Shown: positions 8,303 through 17,248 of the stretch, in pieces
Numbering within the stretch: the stretch's first letter is position 1
How the letters are laid out: the number at the start of each line of letters is the position of its first letter
NCBI RefSeq assembly: GCF_004124325.1
Contig: NZ_QBDT01000001.1
Span: 6,758,001 to 6,822,000, forward strand
DNA length: 64,000 nucleotides
Origin: Streptomyces sp. L2
GTDB taxonomy: Bacteria; Actinomycetota; Actinomycetes; Streptomycetales; Streptomycetaceae
Direction of reading: 5' to 3'
The notes under the pieces: model-generated
The model's database searches: none
Told to the model about the DNA's origin: nothing
Seen by the model: only the letters and a program-made list of their open reading frames with translations
Made by a program: the position numbers and the translations under genes

Positions 8303-9794
8303 GGGCCCGCATCCCCTCGGTGGCGCACAGCGCGGCCAGCACCAGCAGGGCGCCGTGCACCGGCCAGTCGCCGTAGCGGACGTACGGGGTGACGCCGTGC
8401 GCGAGCGGTACATCGTACACGCGCGCGGTGGACGCGTCCGTGCCGAGCCACGGGCCGAGACGCTGCCCGTCCGGGCCGTAGACGGCGGAGACACCGGTGA
8501 GGGTGGCGTGCACCATCGGACGGCCCGTCTCGGCGGCGCGCAGCGCGGCCAGCGAGGCATGCTGCTCCGGGGCCCAGCTGCCCTGGAACGACGACGTGGA
8601 GGACTGGCCGAGCAGCACGTCGGCACCGTCCTCGGCGAGATGCCGGCTCATGTCGGGGAACGCGGTCTCGAAGCACACGAGCGGGCCGACGCGCAGCCCG
8701 TGCCCGACGTCCATCACGACCTGCTCGGTGCCGCGCCTGCGGTCCTCGCCGGCCGCCTTGCCGACCGAAGTGGCCCAGCCGAGCAGCGAGCGGGCCGGGA
8801 TGTACTCGCCGAACGGGATGAGCCGCATCTTGTCGTACCGGTCGCCGGTGAGGCCGTTCGGGCCGACCAGGATCGAACTCTTGTAGATGCCGGGCCGGTC
8901 GGAGCGCCGGGCGTCCACGTTGACCAGGATGTCGGCGCCGGTTCGCCGGGACAGCGCGGAGATCCGCCGGGCCAGGTCGGGCCGGTCGCCCAGGTCGAAA
9001 CCGACGCTGGACTCGCCCCACACGATCAGGTCGACGTGCTGAGCGGCGAGCCGCCGCGTGAGCTGCTCCTCGCGGTCGAAGCGCTTCTCACCGCTGTCCT
9101 GTCCGCCCACGATGCCCGGCTGCACGATGGCGATCCGGACCCGCCCGTCCACGTCCGGGCGCGGTGCCCACGCCCAGGCCGCCGAGGTCGCGGCCGCCGT
9201 GGCGACCAGGGAGGCCAGCGCCGGCACCCGGGCCTCGCGCACCGAGACCAGCACCGCCGCCGCCACGTTGACCGCCACCACCAGGAAACTGAGCAGCCAC
9301 ACCCCGCCCACCGACGCCAGCCGCAGCGCCGGGCCCACCTGCCACTGGCTGGAGCCGAGCATGCCCCACGGCCCGCCGAGGCCCTGCCAGGAGCGGACCA
9401 GCTCCACCACCAGCCACACCGAGGGCAGCACCAGCAGCGCGGCCGCGCCCCGCCCGGGCGACGGCACCCCGCCGAGGAAGCGTCGGATCAGCCAGCCCCA
9501 GGGCGCCCAGAGCGCGCCGAGCAGGGCCGCTATCAGGAAGATGAACACGTGCAGGCTGGGCAGCAGCCAGTGGTGCACGGCCACCAGGAACCCGAAGCCG
9601 CCGCACCAGCCGTCGTACGCCGCCCGCCGTCCGGTCGGCGCCGAGCGGGCCAGCAGGATCCACGGCACCAGGGCGACGTACGCGAACCACCACAACGACG
9701 GCGCGGGAAACGCGAACACGGGCAGGGCCCCCGCCAGAGCGGCCACGCCGGAACGCCGCCACGGGGACGCCGACCAGCGCTCGAACACCCTCAT
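8220..9794 (-). CDS. lnt: apolipoprotein N-acyltransferase
   Basis: 524 residues, the usual size. It transfers an acyl chain from phospholipid to the N-terminal Cys of lipoproteins in the cytoplasmic membrane. About six hydrophobic segments occupy residues 15-210. A nitrilase-type domain follows with the Glu-Lys-Cys triad: E261 in WGESSVG, K322 in YDKMRLIPFGEY and C374 in VCFETAFPD. The C-terminal helix is at ALLVLAALCATEGM. It is convergent with the Gfo/Idh/MocA gene; both coding ends overlap, so no terminator separates them. Confidence 0.92.
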   Translation of the reverse strand: MRVFERWSASPWRRSGVAALAGALPVFAFPAPSLWWFAYVALVPWILLARSAPTGRRAAYDGWCGGFGFLVAVHHWLLPSLHVFIFLIAALLGALWAPWGWLIRRFLGGVPSPGRGAAALLVLPSVWLVVELVRSWQGLGGPWGMLGSSQWQVGPALRLASVGGVWLLSFLVVAVNVAAAVLVSVREARVPALASLVATAAATSAAWAWAPRPDVDGRVRIAIVQPGIVGGQDSGEKRFDREEQLTRRLAAQHVDLIVWGESSVGFDLGDRPDLARRISALSRRTGADILVNVDARRSDRPGIYKSSILVGPNGLTGDRYDKMRLIPFGEYIPARSLLGWATSVGKAAGEDRRRGTEQVVMDVGHGLRVGPLVCFETAFPDMSRHLAEDGADVLLGQSSTSSFQGSWAPEQHASLAALRAAETGRPMVHATLTGVSAVYGPDGQRLGPWLGTDASTARVYDVPLAHGVTPYVRYGDWPVHGALLVLAALCATEGMRALRLRRTGAAPLVRPARTVRESPARPGR

Positions 9795-9869
9795 ACGGAG
9801 CCTCCCTACCCAGGGCTGACTCCAGTGTGCGCGCCGAAAGCGATCTACGACAGAGGGCGTGGCTACGGC

Positions 9870-10355
9870 TCAGGCCGGGTCGCCGGGGGTCCTGTCGGGC
9901 AGACGGCGCCACTTCTCCTCGACGACCACGGTGCGCAGCCGCCACCCGCCCTCGGTACGCAGCAGCCCGAAGTCGTACCGGCCGCCGCAGACGAAGTCCG
10001 GCGCCGAGGAGCCGTCGTCGGTCGCCGCCGCGAACCGCATCGGGTTGAGGTAGTCGGCGCGGACCCGCGCGGTGTCCCCGGTGTCGTGCTCCAGCACCCC
10101 GAACCTGAGCCGCCGGTTGACGATGAGGTGCTGCCGCATCGGGAACATCCCCAGGTTCTCGGCGAGCCACCCGGCGATCCGGACGGCGTCGCCCTCAATG
10201 CCGCCCGCCGAGCGGTAGTCGGCCCGGCCGTCCGCCGTGAACAGCCCCCGGTACGCCGCCCAGTCGCCGTCGTCGACGGCCGACGCGTACTCGGTGACCA
10301 CCTCGTCCACGGCCAGCCGGTCCATCACGGTAGCGAGCTCCACGCGCTGCGTCAT
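9870..10355 (-). CDS. SnoaL-like/NTF2-fold protein
   Basis: 161 residues from ATG 10355; a GTG six codons earlier (10373) is the alternative. YASAVDDGDWAAYRGLFTADGRADYRSAGG is typical of the SnoaL_4/NTF2-like cone fold, and QHLIVNRRLRFG and VCGGRYDFGLLRTEGGWRL match its later strands. Such proteins are small cyclases, isomerases, dehydratases or ligand binders; conserved Asp/His residues line the pocket. No biosynthetic neighbours explain its role here. Confidence 0.8.
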   Translation of the reverse strand: MTQRVELATVMDRLAVDEVVTEYASAVDDGDWAAYRGLFTADGRADYRSAGGIEGDAVRIAGWLAENLGMFPMRQHLIVNRRLRFGVLEHDTGDTARVRADYLNPMRFAAATDDGSSAPDFVCGGRYDFGLLRTEGGWRLRTVVVEEKWRRLPDRTPGDPA

Positions 10356-10396
10356 CGGCTCAGTGTTGGGCACCGGGGGCGGGGAACCAAGAGGGC

Positions 10397-11059
10397 ATGC
10401 CGGAAATTCGGTGGTGGGAGCACGGGAAAGGGCGCGAACCTGTCCAGGTGAACGATCAGCCGGCGGCGACCGAACCGAAGTTCCGCGTCCGGGCCGCCCA
10501 CACCGAGTCCACGCTCACCGTCTACCAGGCCTACCGCCCGGAGATCGGCGGCCCGGCGGCCCGCACCGGCCGCTTCCCGTCCTCCTGGAAGCGGGACCGG
10601 ATGACGTGGATCAAGCCGTCCTTCCTGTGGATGATGTACCGCTGCGGCTGGGGCACCAAGGAGGGGCAGGAGACCGTCCTGGCCGTCGAGATCGACCGCG
10701 CGGGCTTCGAGTGGGCCCTGCGCCACGCCTGTCTGTCGCACTACGTGCGCGGGCTGCACGACGACGAGGCGGCGTGGAAGCGTGATCTGCGGCGGTCCCC
10801 GGCCCGCGTCCAGTGGGATCCGGAGCGGGACCTGCACCACAACCCCCTGCCGCACCGCTCGCTGCAGCTCGGTCTCGCCGGTGAGGCGACCGCCCGGTAC
10901 GCCGACGAGTGGATCACCGGCATCGAGGACGTGACCCCGCTGGCCACGGAGATCCACGCGCTGGTGCGGGCCGGCGACCTGGACGGGGCGGCGCGGCTGC
11001 TGCCCGAGGAGCGGCCGTACCCGGTGCCGGACGAGGCCCTCGCACACCTGCGGGCGTAG
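10397..11059 (+). CDS. DUF4291 family protein
   Basis: 220 residues. TVYQAYRPEIG, MTWIKPSFLWMMYRCGWGTK and HRSLQLGLAG are signature stretches of DUF4291, a family without known biochemical function. It is divergent from the SnoaL-like gene by about 40 bases, so the two may share a promoter region. No signal peptide is visible. Confidence 0.88.
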   Translation: MPEIRWWEHGKGREPVQVNDQPAATEPKFRVRAAHTESTLTVYQAYRPEIGGPAARTGRFPSSWKRDRMTWIKPSFLWMMYRCGWGTKEGQETVLAVEIDRAGFEWALRHACLSHYVRGLHDDEAAWKRDLRRSPARVQWDPERDLHHNPLPHRSLQLGLAGEATARYADEWITGIEDVTPLATEIHALVRAGDLDGAARLLPEERPYPVPDEALAHLRA

Positions 11060-11089
11060 GCTCCCGGTCCCGGGCGCGGTCCTGTGGGG

Positions 11090-13144
11090 CTACTCCACCT
11101 CGACGCCGTAGTCCCGCACGAGTTCCGCGAGGCCGCCCGCGTAGCCCTTGCCGCCGAGGACGAAGTCCCAGTCCCCGTTGGGCCTGCGGCGGAAGGACCC
11201 GAGGACCAGGGCGGTCTCGTGGGGCCGGCCGTCGGAGACGTCGAGCCGGCTCAGTTCGGTCATGCCCGGGTCGAGCAGCCGGATCTGGGCGTCGGTGAAG
11301 CCCGAGAGGTCGGCGTCCGGATCCACCTCCGGGTCGACGGCGGCCACGAGGACGAACCGGTCGGCCTCCGGGGGCAGCGCGTCGAAGGAGACACCCAGCG
11401 CGGCCCGGTCGGGCGCGGTGGCGGGCAGCGCGTGCACCGAGCCGTCCGGAGTCCCCGGGTTGTTGAAGAAGACGAAGTGGTCGTCGCTGAGGACACGGTT
11501 GCCGTGGCAGACGAGCGCGCACACGTCCAGGGCGACCCCACCGGTCCACAGCATGCCCAGGACGTTGTGGTCGGTGGGCAGCCGGGCGCCCGGACCCGGC
11601 GCTGACGGCGGTGCCGAGGGGTGGCTCCGCCCCTCGCCCAGGCGGCCGCGCAGCCCGTGCCGGTGCAGCAGGTCGACGAGTTCGGGGCCGGAGACGAGTT
11701 CCAGCGGCTTGCCGTTGGCGAACGTGTGCGAGCCGGGGCCGAAACCGGACGTCGTGACGAGGACGCCCTTGTTGGCGCCGGCGTGCTGCACGGTCCCGTA
11801 CAGGTCACGCACGGCGGTGGGCGGCACGGTGTTGCGGTAGCGCTTCACCTGCACGACGATCTCGCCGCCACGGATCGGTGCCGGGTCCAGCGCCTTCACG
11901 TCCACCCCGCCGTCGTTGGAGCGCGTGGTCGTCACCGCCCGCATCCCCATGGCCTCGAAGAGCGCGGCGACGAGGTTCTCGAACGCGATCGGATCCATGT
12001 CGTACAGGTCCGGTTCCTCGTCGCCGCCATGGGCCGCGGCGCGGTTCCCGACGTCCTCGGGCCGTCTGCCCGGCCGTACGGCGGTGAGCTGGTCGGGACG
12101 GGCCGAGAGCTGCCCCCGCAGCGCGTCCGACAGACAGCCGGCCGCGTCCACCTGCGCGAGGTGCAGGTCACGGAACGAGGCACGCGACACCATGACGGTG
12201 GCCAGGACGATGTGGCCCGGCCGGCCCGTCGTGGGGTCATGACCGTCGACGAAGCCGTTCAGGGTCACCGACTCCAGCGCACCCGCGTCGTCGGCGGCGA
12301 AGAGTTCGTGCAGCACGAGGAGCACGCACTGGGCGAGCACCCCCCGGTACAGCGCCCGGCGCTGGCCGACGGGCCGAGCGGTCTCCTTGTCCTGGTCCAG
12401 CCCCGGCATGTAGCGAACGGACTTCACCTCGGGGACGACGTCGTACGCGGGCAGCTCCCAGTCCAGGACGAGCTGTCGCGCGGGCGCGTCGTAGGCCGCC
12501 GCCACCCGGCGCGGGAAGCCATCCGGCCACGCCGTCGACGCGTAGAGGGCGGCGGAGAAGTACTCGACCACGGAATCGGGGTCCCGGCGCCGCACGCCGT
12601 CGGTGATCGCGACGATACCGGCGTTGTGCCGCCGCACGTCGGCGAGCTGGGCGTCCGCCCACTGCTGGTACTCCCGCTGGTACGACGCCAGTTGCCGCTG
12701 GCGGTGGGCTTCCGCGGCCTGAGCGTCCTGCCAGTCCCGTTCGAACCGGGCCCGCGCCTCGGCCTGGGCCCGGCGGCCCACGCTCCAGCCGCTTTGGGTC
12801 TGGTAGCGCTGGAAGTCCGGCATGGGCACCGGCTGCGCCAACGGCCCCGGGGCGAACGGCTGGAGCTGCTCGGGCCGCATGAGGGCGGAGGCCCGGAAGG
12901 CCGGCGCTCGGCACCCCGAGGCGAGGAGCCCCTGCAGCGTGGCGACCCGCGCCTCCAGTTCCTCCGTGCGGCGCCGCGCCTCGGCCTGCCGGTAGTCGCG
13001 GTGGCTCTGGGCGGCTTGCCGCTGGTGAGCACGCGCTTGCTGTTCCTGCTGCCTTCGTCGCCGGGCTTCGGCCTCGATCTGGCGCTGCTGCTGCCGTTGC
13101 ATCTCGGCCCAGACACCGACGAGACCGGACGAGCGACGACTCAT
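11090..13144 (-). CDS. Mrr-type restriction endonuclease fused to a TerD domain, with an N-terminal coiled coil
   Basis: 684 residues from ATG 13144, which follows GGGAGGG; the ORF could extend 21 codons but without support. Residues 1-90 are rich in Gln, Arg, Ala and Glu and should form a coiled coil. A middle region of unknown fold follows. Around residues 400-510 lies an Mrr_cat/PD-(D/E)XK nuclease: PIAFENLVAALFEAMGM, then NDGGVDVKA and QVKRYRN, giving the D ... QxK catalytic set. The C-terminal 170 residues resemble TerD, a calcium-binding stress fold: GVALDVCALVCHGNRVLSDD, FFNNP, VLVAAVDPE and GYAGGLAELVRDYGVEV. The combination suggests modified-DNA cleavage or stress-linked defence; this is inference. 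Confidence 0.82.
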   Translation of the reverse strand: MSRRSSGLVGVWAEMQRQQQRQIEAEARRRRQQEQQARAHQRQAAQSHRDYRQAEARRRTEELEARVATLQGLLASGCRAPAFRASALMRPEQLQPFAPGPLAQPVPMPDFQRYQTQSGWSVGRRAQAEARARFERDWQDAQAAEAHRQRQLASYQREYQQWADAQLADVRRHNAGIVAITDGVRRRDPDSVVEYFSAALYASTAWPDGFPRRVAAAYDAPARQLVLDWELPAYDVVPEVKSVRYMPGLDQDKETARPVGQRRALYRGVLAQCVLLVLHELFAADDAGALESVTLNGFVDGHDPTTGRPGHIVLATVMVSRASFRDLHLAQVDAAGCLSDALRGQLSARPDQLTAVRPGRRPEDVGNRAAAHGGDEEPDLYDMDPIAFENLVAALFEAMGMRAVTTTRSNDGGVDVKALDPAPIRGGEIVVQVKRYRNTVPPTAVRDLYGTVQHAGANKGVLVTTSGFGPGSHTFANGKPLELVSGPELVDLLHRHGLRGRLGEGRSHPSAPPSAPGPGARLPTDHNVLGMLWTGGVALDVCALVCHGNRVLSDDHFVFFNNPGTPDGSVHALPATAPDRAALGVSFDALPPEADRFVLVAAVDPEVDPDADLSGFTDAQIRLLDPGMTELSRLDVSDGRPHETALVLGSFRRRPNGDWDFVLGGKGYAGGLAELVRDYGVEVE

Positions 13145-13336
13145 GTGTTCCAGGCCCTCCCCAGGACGCCGGCAGCCGAAAGGCGCGGTGGCCGTCGCCT
13201 TGATCACCCCTTGGTTGTCCCCACAACCAGGCCCAACAGACCGACTCTACCCAGCAATCTCTGTCCCCGGCATCCACTCGCCCCCAGGGGTAGGCTCTCG
13301 ATCTTGGGCGCGCGGTTCCCGGAGCAAGGAGGAGAG

Positions 13337-14071
13337 ATGACACGTCCCGTCACCGTCGTCACGGGCGGCAGCCGGGGGATCGGCGCGGCGACCTGCCGGC
13401 GGCTCGCCGCGGACGGGCACGACCTCGTCCTCGGATACGTCCGTGCCGCCGAGGCCGCGGAGTCGGTGGCCCGGCAGGTGCGCGAGGCGGGCGCCCGCTG
13501 TGAGACCGTCCACGGCGACACCTCCGTCGAGGCGGATGTGGAGCGACTGTTCGAGGTGGCCGAGACGCGACTCGGCCCGGTGACCGGGCTGGTCAACAAC
13601 GCGGCCGTGACCGGACCGCTCGGGCGGCTGGCGGACACCTCCACCGACGTGCTGCGCCGGGTCGTGGACGTCAACCTGATGGGCACGCTGCTGTGTTCAC
13701 GCCGGGCCGCGCGGTCGATGACCGAGGGCGGGGCGATCGTCAACGTGTCGTCCGGTGCGGCGACCCTTGGCAGCCCCGGCGAGTACGTCCACTACGCGGC
13801 CACCAAGGCCGCCGTCGACGCCCTGACCGTGGGCCTCGCCAAGGAGCTGGGCCCGGACGGCGTACGGGTCAACGCGGTCGCTCCGGGCGTCGTCGACACC
13901 GAGATGCACGCGGAGATGGGCGACCCGGACCGCGCCCACCGGATGGCCGCGGCCGTTCCGCTGCGCCGCCCAGGGCGGGCCGAGGAGATCGCGGCGGCCA
14001 TCGCCTGGCTGCTGTCACCAGAGGCGTCGTACACCACGGGGGCGGTGCTGCGGGTGGCCGGCGGGCGCTGA
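13337..14071 (+). CDS. SDR family oxidoreductase
   Basis: 244 residues from ATG 13337, with an ideal AAGGAGG at 13327-13333. Motifs: TGGSRGIGAATC, NNAAVTGP and NVSSGAATLGS ... YVHYAATKAA (Ser, Tyr, Lys). The C-terminus TGAVLRVAGGR is FabG-like. It is divergent from the Mrr/TerD gene over about 190 bases. The substrate is not evident. Confidence 0.87.
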   Translation: MTRPVTVVTGGSRGIGAATCRRLAADGHDLVLGYVRAAEAAESVARQVREAGARCETVHGDTSVEADVERLFEVAETRLGPVTGLVNNAAVTGPLGRLADTSTDVLRRVVDVNLMGTLLCSRRAARSMTEGGAIVNVSSGAATLGSPGEYVHYAATKAAVDALTVGLAKELGPDGVRVNAVAPGVVDTEMHAEMGDPDRAHRMAAAVPLRRPGRAEEIAAAIAWLLSPEASYTTGAVLRVAGGR

Positions 14072-14094
14072 GCACGCGCACCCGGGCCCGCCCG

Positions 14095-14274
14095 TCACGC
14101 CGCCTCCACCACCTCACCGCGGATGGCCTCCGCCCACTCGACGACCAGCAGTTCGTACTCCGCGCGCTCCGGCACCGACAGGGTGCCGCCGGCGCGCAGC
14201 CACAGGGCGCGGATCTGCTCGTTGACCTCGGCAGCGGACCGCACGGAACCACGGGAGAGCACATCGGGGGACAT
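14095..14274 (-). CDS. small conserved acyl-CoA-carboxylase-epsilon-sized hypothetical protein
   Basis: 59 residues from ATG 14274; a GTG ten codons upstream (14304) is possible. The sequence SVRSAAEVNEQIRALWLRAG and PERAEYELLVVEWAEAIRGE looks like two amphipathic helices. I recognise this as a type of small protein common in Streptomyces, but know of no function. It is convergent with the SDR gene 24 bases away. Confidence 0.6.
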   Translation of the reverse strand: MSPDVLSRGSVRSAAEVNEQIRALWLRAGGTLSVPERAEYELLVVEWAEAIRGEVVEAA

Positions 14275-14279
14275 GCGGG

Positions 14280-14576
14280 CAAGCCTAGGGGCAAGCACTG
14301 ACACTGCGCTACCGCGCGGCTACGCGGACGGTATGGGCTTGGTCACCGCCGAGGCCGCGCGCGACGCCCGGCGCGCCCGCGGCGGTGACGGCCGCCGCGC
14401 GGGTCGGCCCAGCCCAGGCGGCATATGCCGGGCGGGTCGGGCCGGTCCGCGGGGCGCGCGTCGCGGGCTCGCGGATGTCCGAAACAGCGCGGGCGGGCCA
14501 GGCGGTCGGGTGCCGGCGGTCAGGCGCCGACGGCCGGGCGCCGGCGGCCGGACGCCGGCGCTCAGGGTGCTGACGG
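14280..14576. other. gene-poor G+C-rich tract with degenerate short repeats
   Basis: No supportable gene. From about 14500 the sequence is a decaying array of GGCGCCGGCGGCC-like units. Open frames here exist on several strands at once, which is expected from base composition alone. Confidence 0.4.
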
Positions 14577-15059
14577 TCAGGTGCAGGCCGGCGCGGTCAC
14601 CGGCCCTGAGACGGTCCAGCCCGGTGCCTGGGGGTGGGCCGTCAGGTCCTCGTGACGCACGTTCTCGCCACAGGCCGAGCAGGTGACCGCCGGCATCAGC
14701 TCGTGCCCGCAGACGTGCTCGATCACCATGGGGCGGTCGGCCGCTGTGCGCAGATGGCGGTCGCCCCAGGCCATCAGCGTCATCAGCACCGGCTCCAGCT
14801 CCAGGCCGGCCCGCGTGGGCCGGTACTCGTAGCGCTGCGGCCGTTCGCTGTAGGCGCGCTTGGTGAGGATCCCGGCGTCGGTGAGTCGCCGCAGCCGGGT
14901 GGCCAGGACGTCGCGCGGAGCGCCGGTGTTGCGCACCAGTTGGTCGAAGCGGCCGTTGCCCAGGCACACCTCCCGCAGGACCAGCAGGGAGTACTTCTCG
15001 CCGACCAGCGCGAGGGCGTCGGCGATGGAGCAGGGGCGCGGGTCTTTCTGGGCGGCCAT
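14577..15059 (-). CDS. HxlR-type winged-helix transcriptional regulator
   Basis: 160 residues from ATG 15059. PCSIADALALVGEKYSLLVLREV and FDQLVRNTGAPRDVLATRLRRL are the HxlR winged-helix signature. RYEYRPTRAGLELEPVLMTLMAWGDRHL is the dimerisation helix. The C-terminal 40 residues add CGHELMPAVTCSACGE, a Cys/His-rich, possibly zinc-binding tail. It is divergent from the thiolase gene, and two matching palindromes lie between the two starts, so it very probably represses itself and the thiolase. Confidence 0.88.
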   Translation of the reverse strand: MAAQKDPRPCSIADALALVGEKYSLLVLREVCLGNGRFDQLVRNTGAPRDVLATRLRRLTDAGILTKRAYSERPQRYEYRPTRAGLELEPVLMTLMAWGDRHLRTAADRPMVIEHVCGHELMPAVTCSACGENVRHEDLTAHPQAPGWTVSGPVTAPACT

Positions 15060-15098
15060 GACGGCCAGTCTAGGGGCGTGGGGAGGCCGTGTTCCGTA

Positions 15099-15121
15099 GT
15101 GGGTTTGATTTTCCAACTCAC
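15099..15121. promoter_or_regulatory. operator candidate 1 for the HxlR regulator
   Basis: GTGGGT, 11 bases (TTGATTTTCCA), ACTCAC: a near-perfect dyad. It is the same size and layout as the site at 15131-15153, with centres 32 bases (about three helical turns) apart. Confidence 0.6.
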
Positions 15122-15130
15122 GGGGCTATG

Positions 15131-15153
15131 GTGAGTTTGGATTTCCTACTCAC
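15131..15153. promoter_or_regulatory. operator candidate 2 for the HxlR regulator
   Basis: GTGAGT, 11 bases (TTGGATTTCCT), ACTCAC: a perfect six-base dyad. The half-site consensus with copy 1 is GTGAGTTTGGA. It lies about 50 bases before the thiolase ATG. Confidence 0.65.
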
Positions 15154-15201
15154 TGGTAGTCGCCGGCGACCTCACGCCGGCCGTCGCGGGAGGCCCGCCC
15201 C

Positions 15202-16371
15202 ATGCGAGACGCAGTCGTCGTCGAAGCCGTACGCACCCCCATCGGCAAGGGAAAGCCGACCGGCTCCCTGGCCCACGTCCACCCCGTGCGGCTCCTCGCG
15301 CACGCCCTGCGCAGCCTCGTCGAGCGCTCAGGGGTCGATCCGGCCCTGATCGACGATGTCATCGGCGGCACCGTCGACCAGGTCGGCGAGCAGGCCATGA
15401 ACACGACCCGCTACGCACTCCTTTCGGCAGGCTTCCCCGAGACCGTCCCGGCGACCACCGTGGACCGCCAGTGCGGCTCCTCCCAGCAGGCCGTGCACTT
15501 CGCCGCCCAGGGCGTCATGTCGGGGGCGTACGACCTCGTCGTGGCCTGCGGGGTGGAGTCGATGAGCCGGGTGCCGATGTGGTCCAACGTGACCCACGGC
15601 TCGGACCCGTTCGGGCCCGGCATCGCCGAGCGCTACCCCGAGGGACTCGTGCCGCAGGGCATCAGCGCCGAACTCATCGCCGCCAAGTGGTCCCTCACCC
15701 GCGCGCGGATGGACGAGTTCGCGGCGACCTCGCACCACAAGGCCGCCGCCGCGTGGGAGGCCGGCCTGTTCGACGCCCAGGTCGCGCCGCTGGACGGCGT
15801 CTCACGCGACGAGTGCGTACGGCCCGGCACCACCCCGGAGATCCTCGCCGGCCTCAAGCCCGCCTACCACGACCCCGGCTTCGCCGAGCGCTTCCCGCAG
15901 ATCGAGTGGAACATCACCGCGGGCAACGCCAGCCCCGTCAACGACGGCGCCTCCGCCGTCCTGATCACCTCCAGCGACACCGCGGCCCGCCTCGGGCTGC
16001 GCCCGCTCGCCCGCCTGCACAGCTTCGCCGTCACCGGTTCCGACCCGCTGCTGATGCTCACCGGCGTCGTACCGGCCACCGAGAAAGTGCTGCGCCGCGC
16101 GGGACTGACCCTGGACGACATCGACCTGTTCGAGGTCAACGAGGCCTTCGCCGCCGTGGTCCTGGCCTGGCAGCAGGAGACCGGCGCCGACCTCGCCCGG
16201 CTCAACGTCCACGGCGGCGCCATCGCCCTCGGCCACCCCCTGGGCGCCAGCGGCACCCGGCTCACCACCACCCTGGTCCACGCGATGCGCGAACGCGGCG
16301 CCCGCTACGCCCTGCAGACAATGTGCGAGGCGGGAGGACTCGCCAACGCCCTGATCCTCGAAGGAGTCTGA
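15202..16371 (+). CDS. acetyl-CoA C-acyltransferase (thiolase)
   Basis: 389 residues, normal for the thiolase family. Catalytic residues are all present: nucleophile Cys91 in DRQCGSSQQ, NEAF, His345 in GGAIALGHPLGASG, and the second Cys375 in QTMCEAGGL. It should cleave 3-ketoacyl-CoA in beta-oxidation, or condense acyl-CoAs in reverse. It is divergent from an HxlR regulator and likely induced when that regulator releases the two operators upstream. Confidence 0.94.
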   Translation: MRDAVVVEAVRTPIGKGKPTGSLAHVHPVRLLAHALRSLVERSGVDPALIDDVIGGTVDQVGEQAMNTTRYALLSAGFPETVPATTVDRQCGSSQQAVHFAAQGVMSGAYDLVVACGVESMSRVPMWSNVTHGSDPFGPGIAERYPEGLVPQGISAELIAAKWSLTRARMDEFAATSHHKAAAAWEAGLFDAQVAPLDGVSRDECVRPGTTPEILAGLKPAYHDPGFAERFPQIEWNITAGNASPVNDGASAVLITSSDTAARLGLRPLARLHSFAVTGSDPLLMLTGVVPATEKVLRRAGLTLDDIDLFEVNEAFAAVVLAWQQETGADLARLNVHGGAIALGHPLGASGTRLTTTLVHAMRERGARYALQTMCEAGGLANALILEGV

Positions 16372-16438
16372 GCCAGAGAAGCCCTAGAAGCCCTCGCCGG
16401 CCCGGCGAGTCCATAACGGCGGCCGGCCCGACGGGCCG

Positions 16439-17200
16439 TCAGCGGTCCCGCAGGTGGTGGCGCTTGCGCCAGGCCACCACCACGCCGGACAGCGCCGGTA
16501 CGGCGATACAGGCCAGCGCGATCAGGAAGGCCGGCGAGGTCGGGGCCGAGGCGCGGGCCCCGGCGACCGCGTACGCGGCGGTGTTCGGGATCGAGCCGAG
16601 CCCCGTGGCCACCAGGAACGGCAGCCAGCCCATCCGGGAGACCGCCGCACAGTAGTTGGCCGCGCAGAACGGCACCCCCGGGAACAGCCGGACCGCCAGC
16701 ATGGAGCGGAAACCGTGCCGGCTGAGCTGCCCGTCGGCCGCCCGCAGCCAGCGCCCGCGCAGCAGCGGGCGCAGCGCGTCCTGCCCGAGCACCCGGCCCA
16801 GACCGAACGCCACACCCGCGCCGAGTACAGTGCCCGCCAGCGCGGTTCCCAGCCCGAGCTGTGAGCCGAACAACGCGCCCGCCGCCAGGTTCAGCAGCGG
16901 TCTCGGCACGAACGCCACCGTGCACAGCCCGTACGCCACCGCGAACACCAGCGCCGCCGCGGCACCGCTGAGCTGCGGCGGCCAGCCGTGCGTCAGCAGC
17001 CGCTGCGGCTCGAACAGCAGCACGCACACGCCGGCGCCCGCGAGGAGCGTCAGCAGCAGCGTCAGCCGGGCGTACGGCGACATGAGCGCGCGCGTGCAGC
17101 GCACGGCCAGGGCCGGTGGGAGTGCGCCGGCCGGCTGCGTGGCGGTGGCCCGGGGAGAGGCCGTGGCGGTGCCCCCAGAGCGGTTGGGTGCATCGAGCAT
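16439..17200 (-). CDS. TVP38/TMEM64 (VTT-domain) membrane protein
   Basis: 253 residues. A variable N-terminus is followed by six or so hydrophobic segments. VAFVPRPLLNLAAGALFGSQ, with the FxxxPG-like reentrant motif RLFPGVPFCAANY, and LGSIPNTAAYAVAG are typical of VTT/DedA-superfamily proteins, thought to move or scramble lipids or undecaprenyl phosphate. The C-terminus is basic (WRKRHHLRDR). Confidence 0.85.
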   Translation of the reverse strand: MLDAPNRSGGTATASPRATATQPAGALPPALAVRCTRALMSPYARLTLLLTLLAGAGVCVLLFEPQRLLTHGWPPQLSGAAAALVFAVAYGLCTVAFVPRPLLNLAAGALFGSQLGLGTALAGTVLGAGVAFGLGRVLGQDALRPLLRGRWLRAADGQLSRHGFRSMLAVRLFPGVPFCAANYCAAVSRMGWLPFLVATGLGSIPNTAAYAVAGARASAPTSPAFLIALACIAVPALSGVVVAWRKRHHLRDR

Positions 17201-17248
17201 TCGGTGACATTAACCGACGAACGTGTGTGATCGCCGTATGGTCGTCCC

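Noticed and set aside
13337..14071. SDR genes at 1339, 2114 and 13337 as part of the PKS cluster
   Set aside because: They lie more than 11 kb away, with unrelated genes and other promoters between them.
14123..14686. 187-residue plus-strand ORF
   Set aside because: Overlaps the small minus-strand gene and the HxlR 3' end and is almost pure Arg/Gly/Ala in a repeat-like G+C tract.
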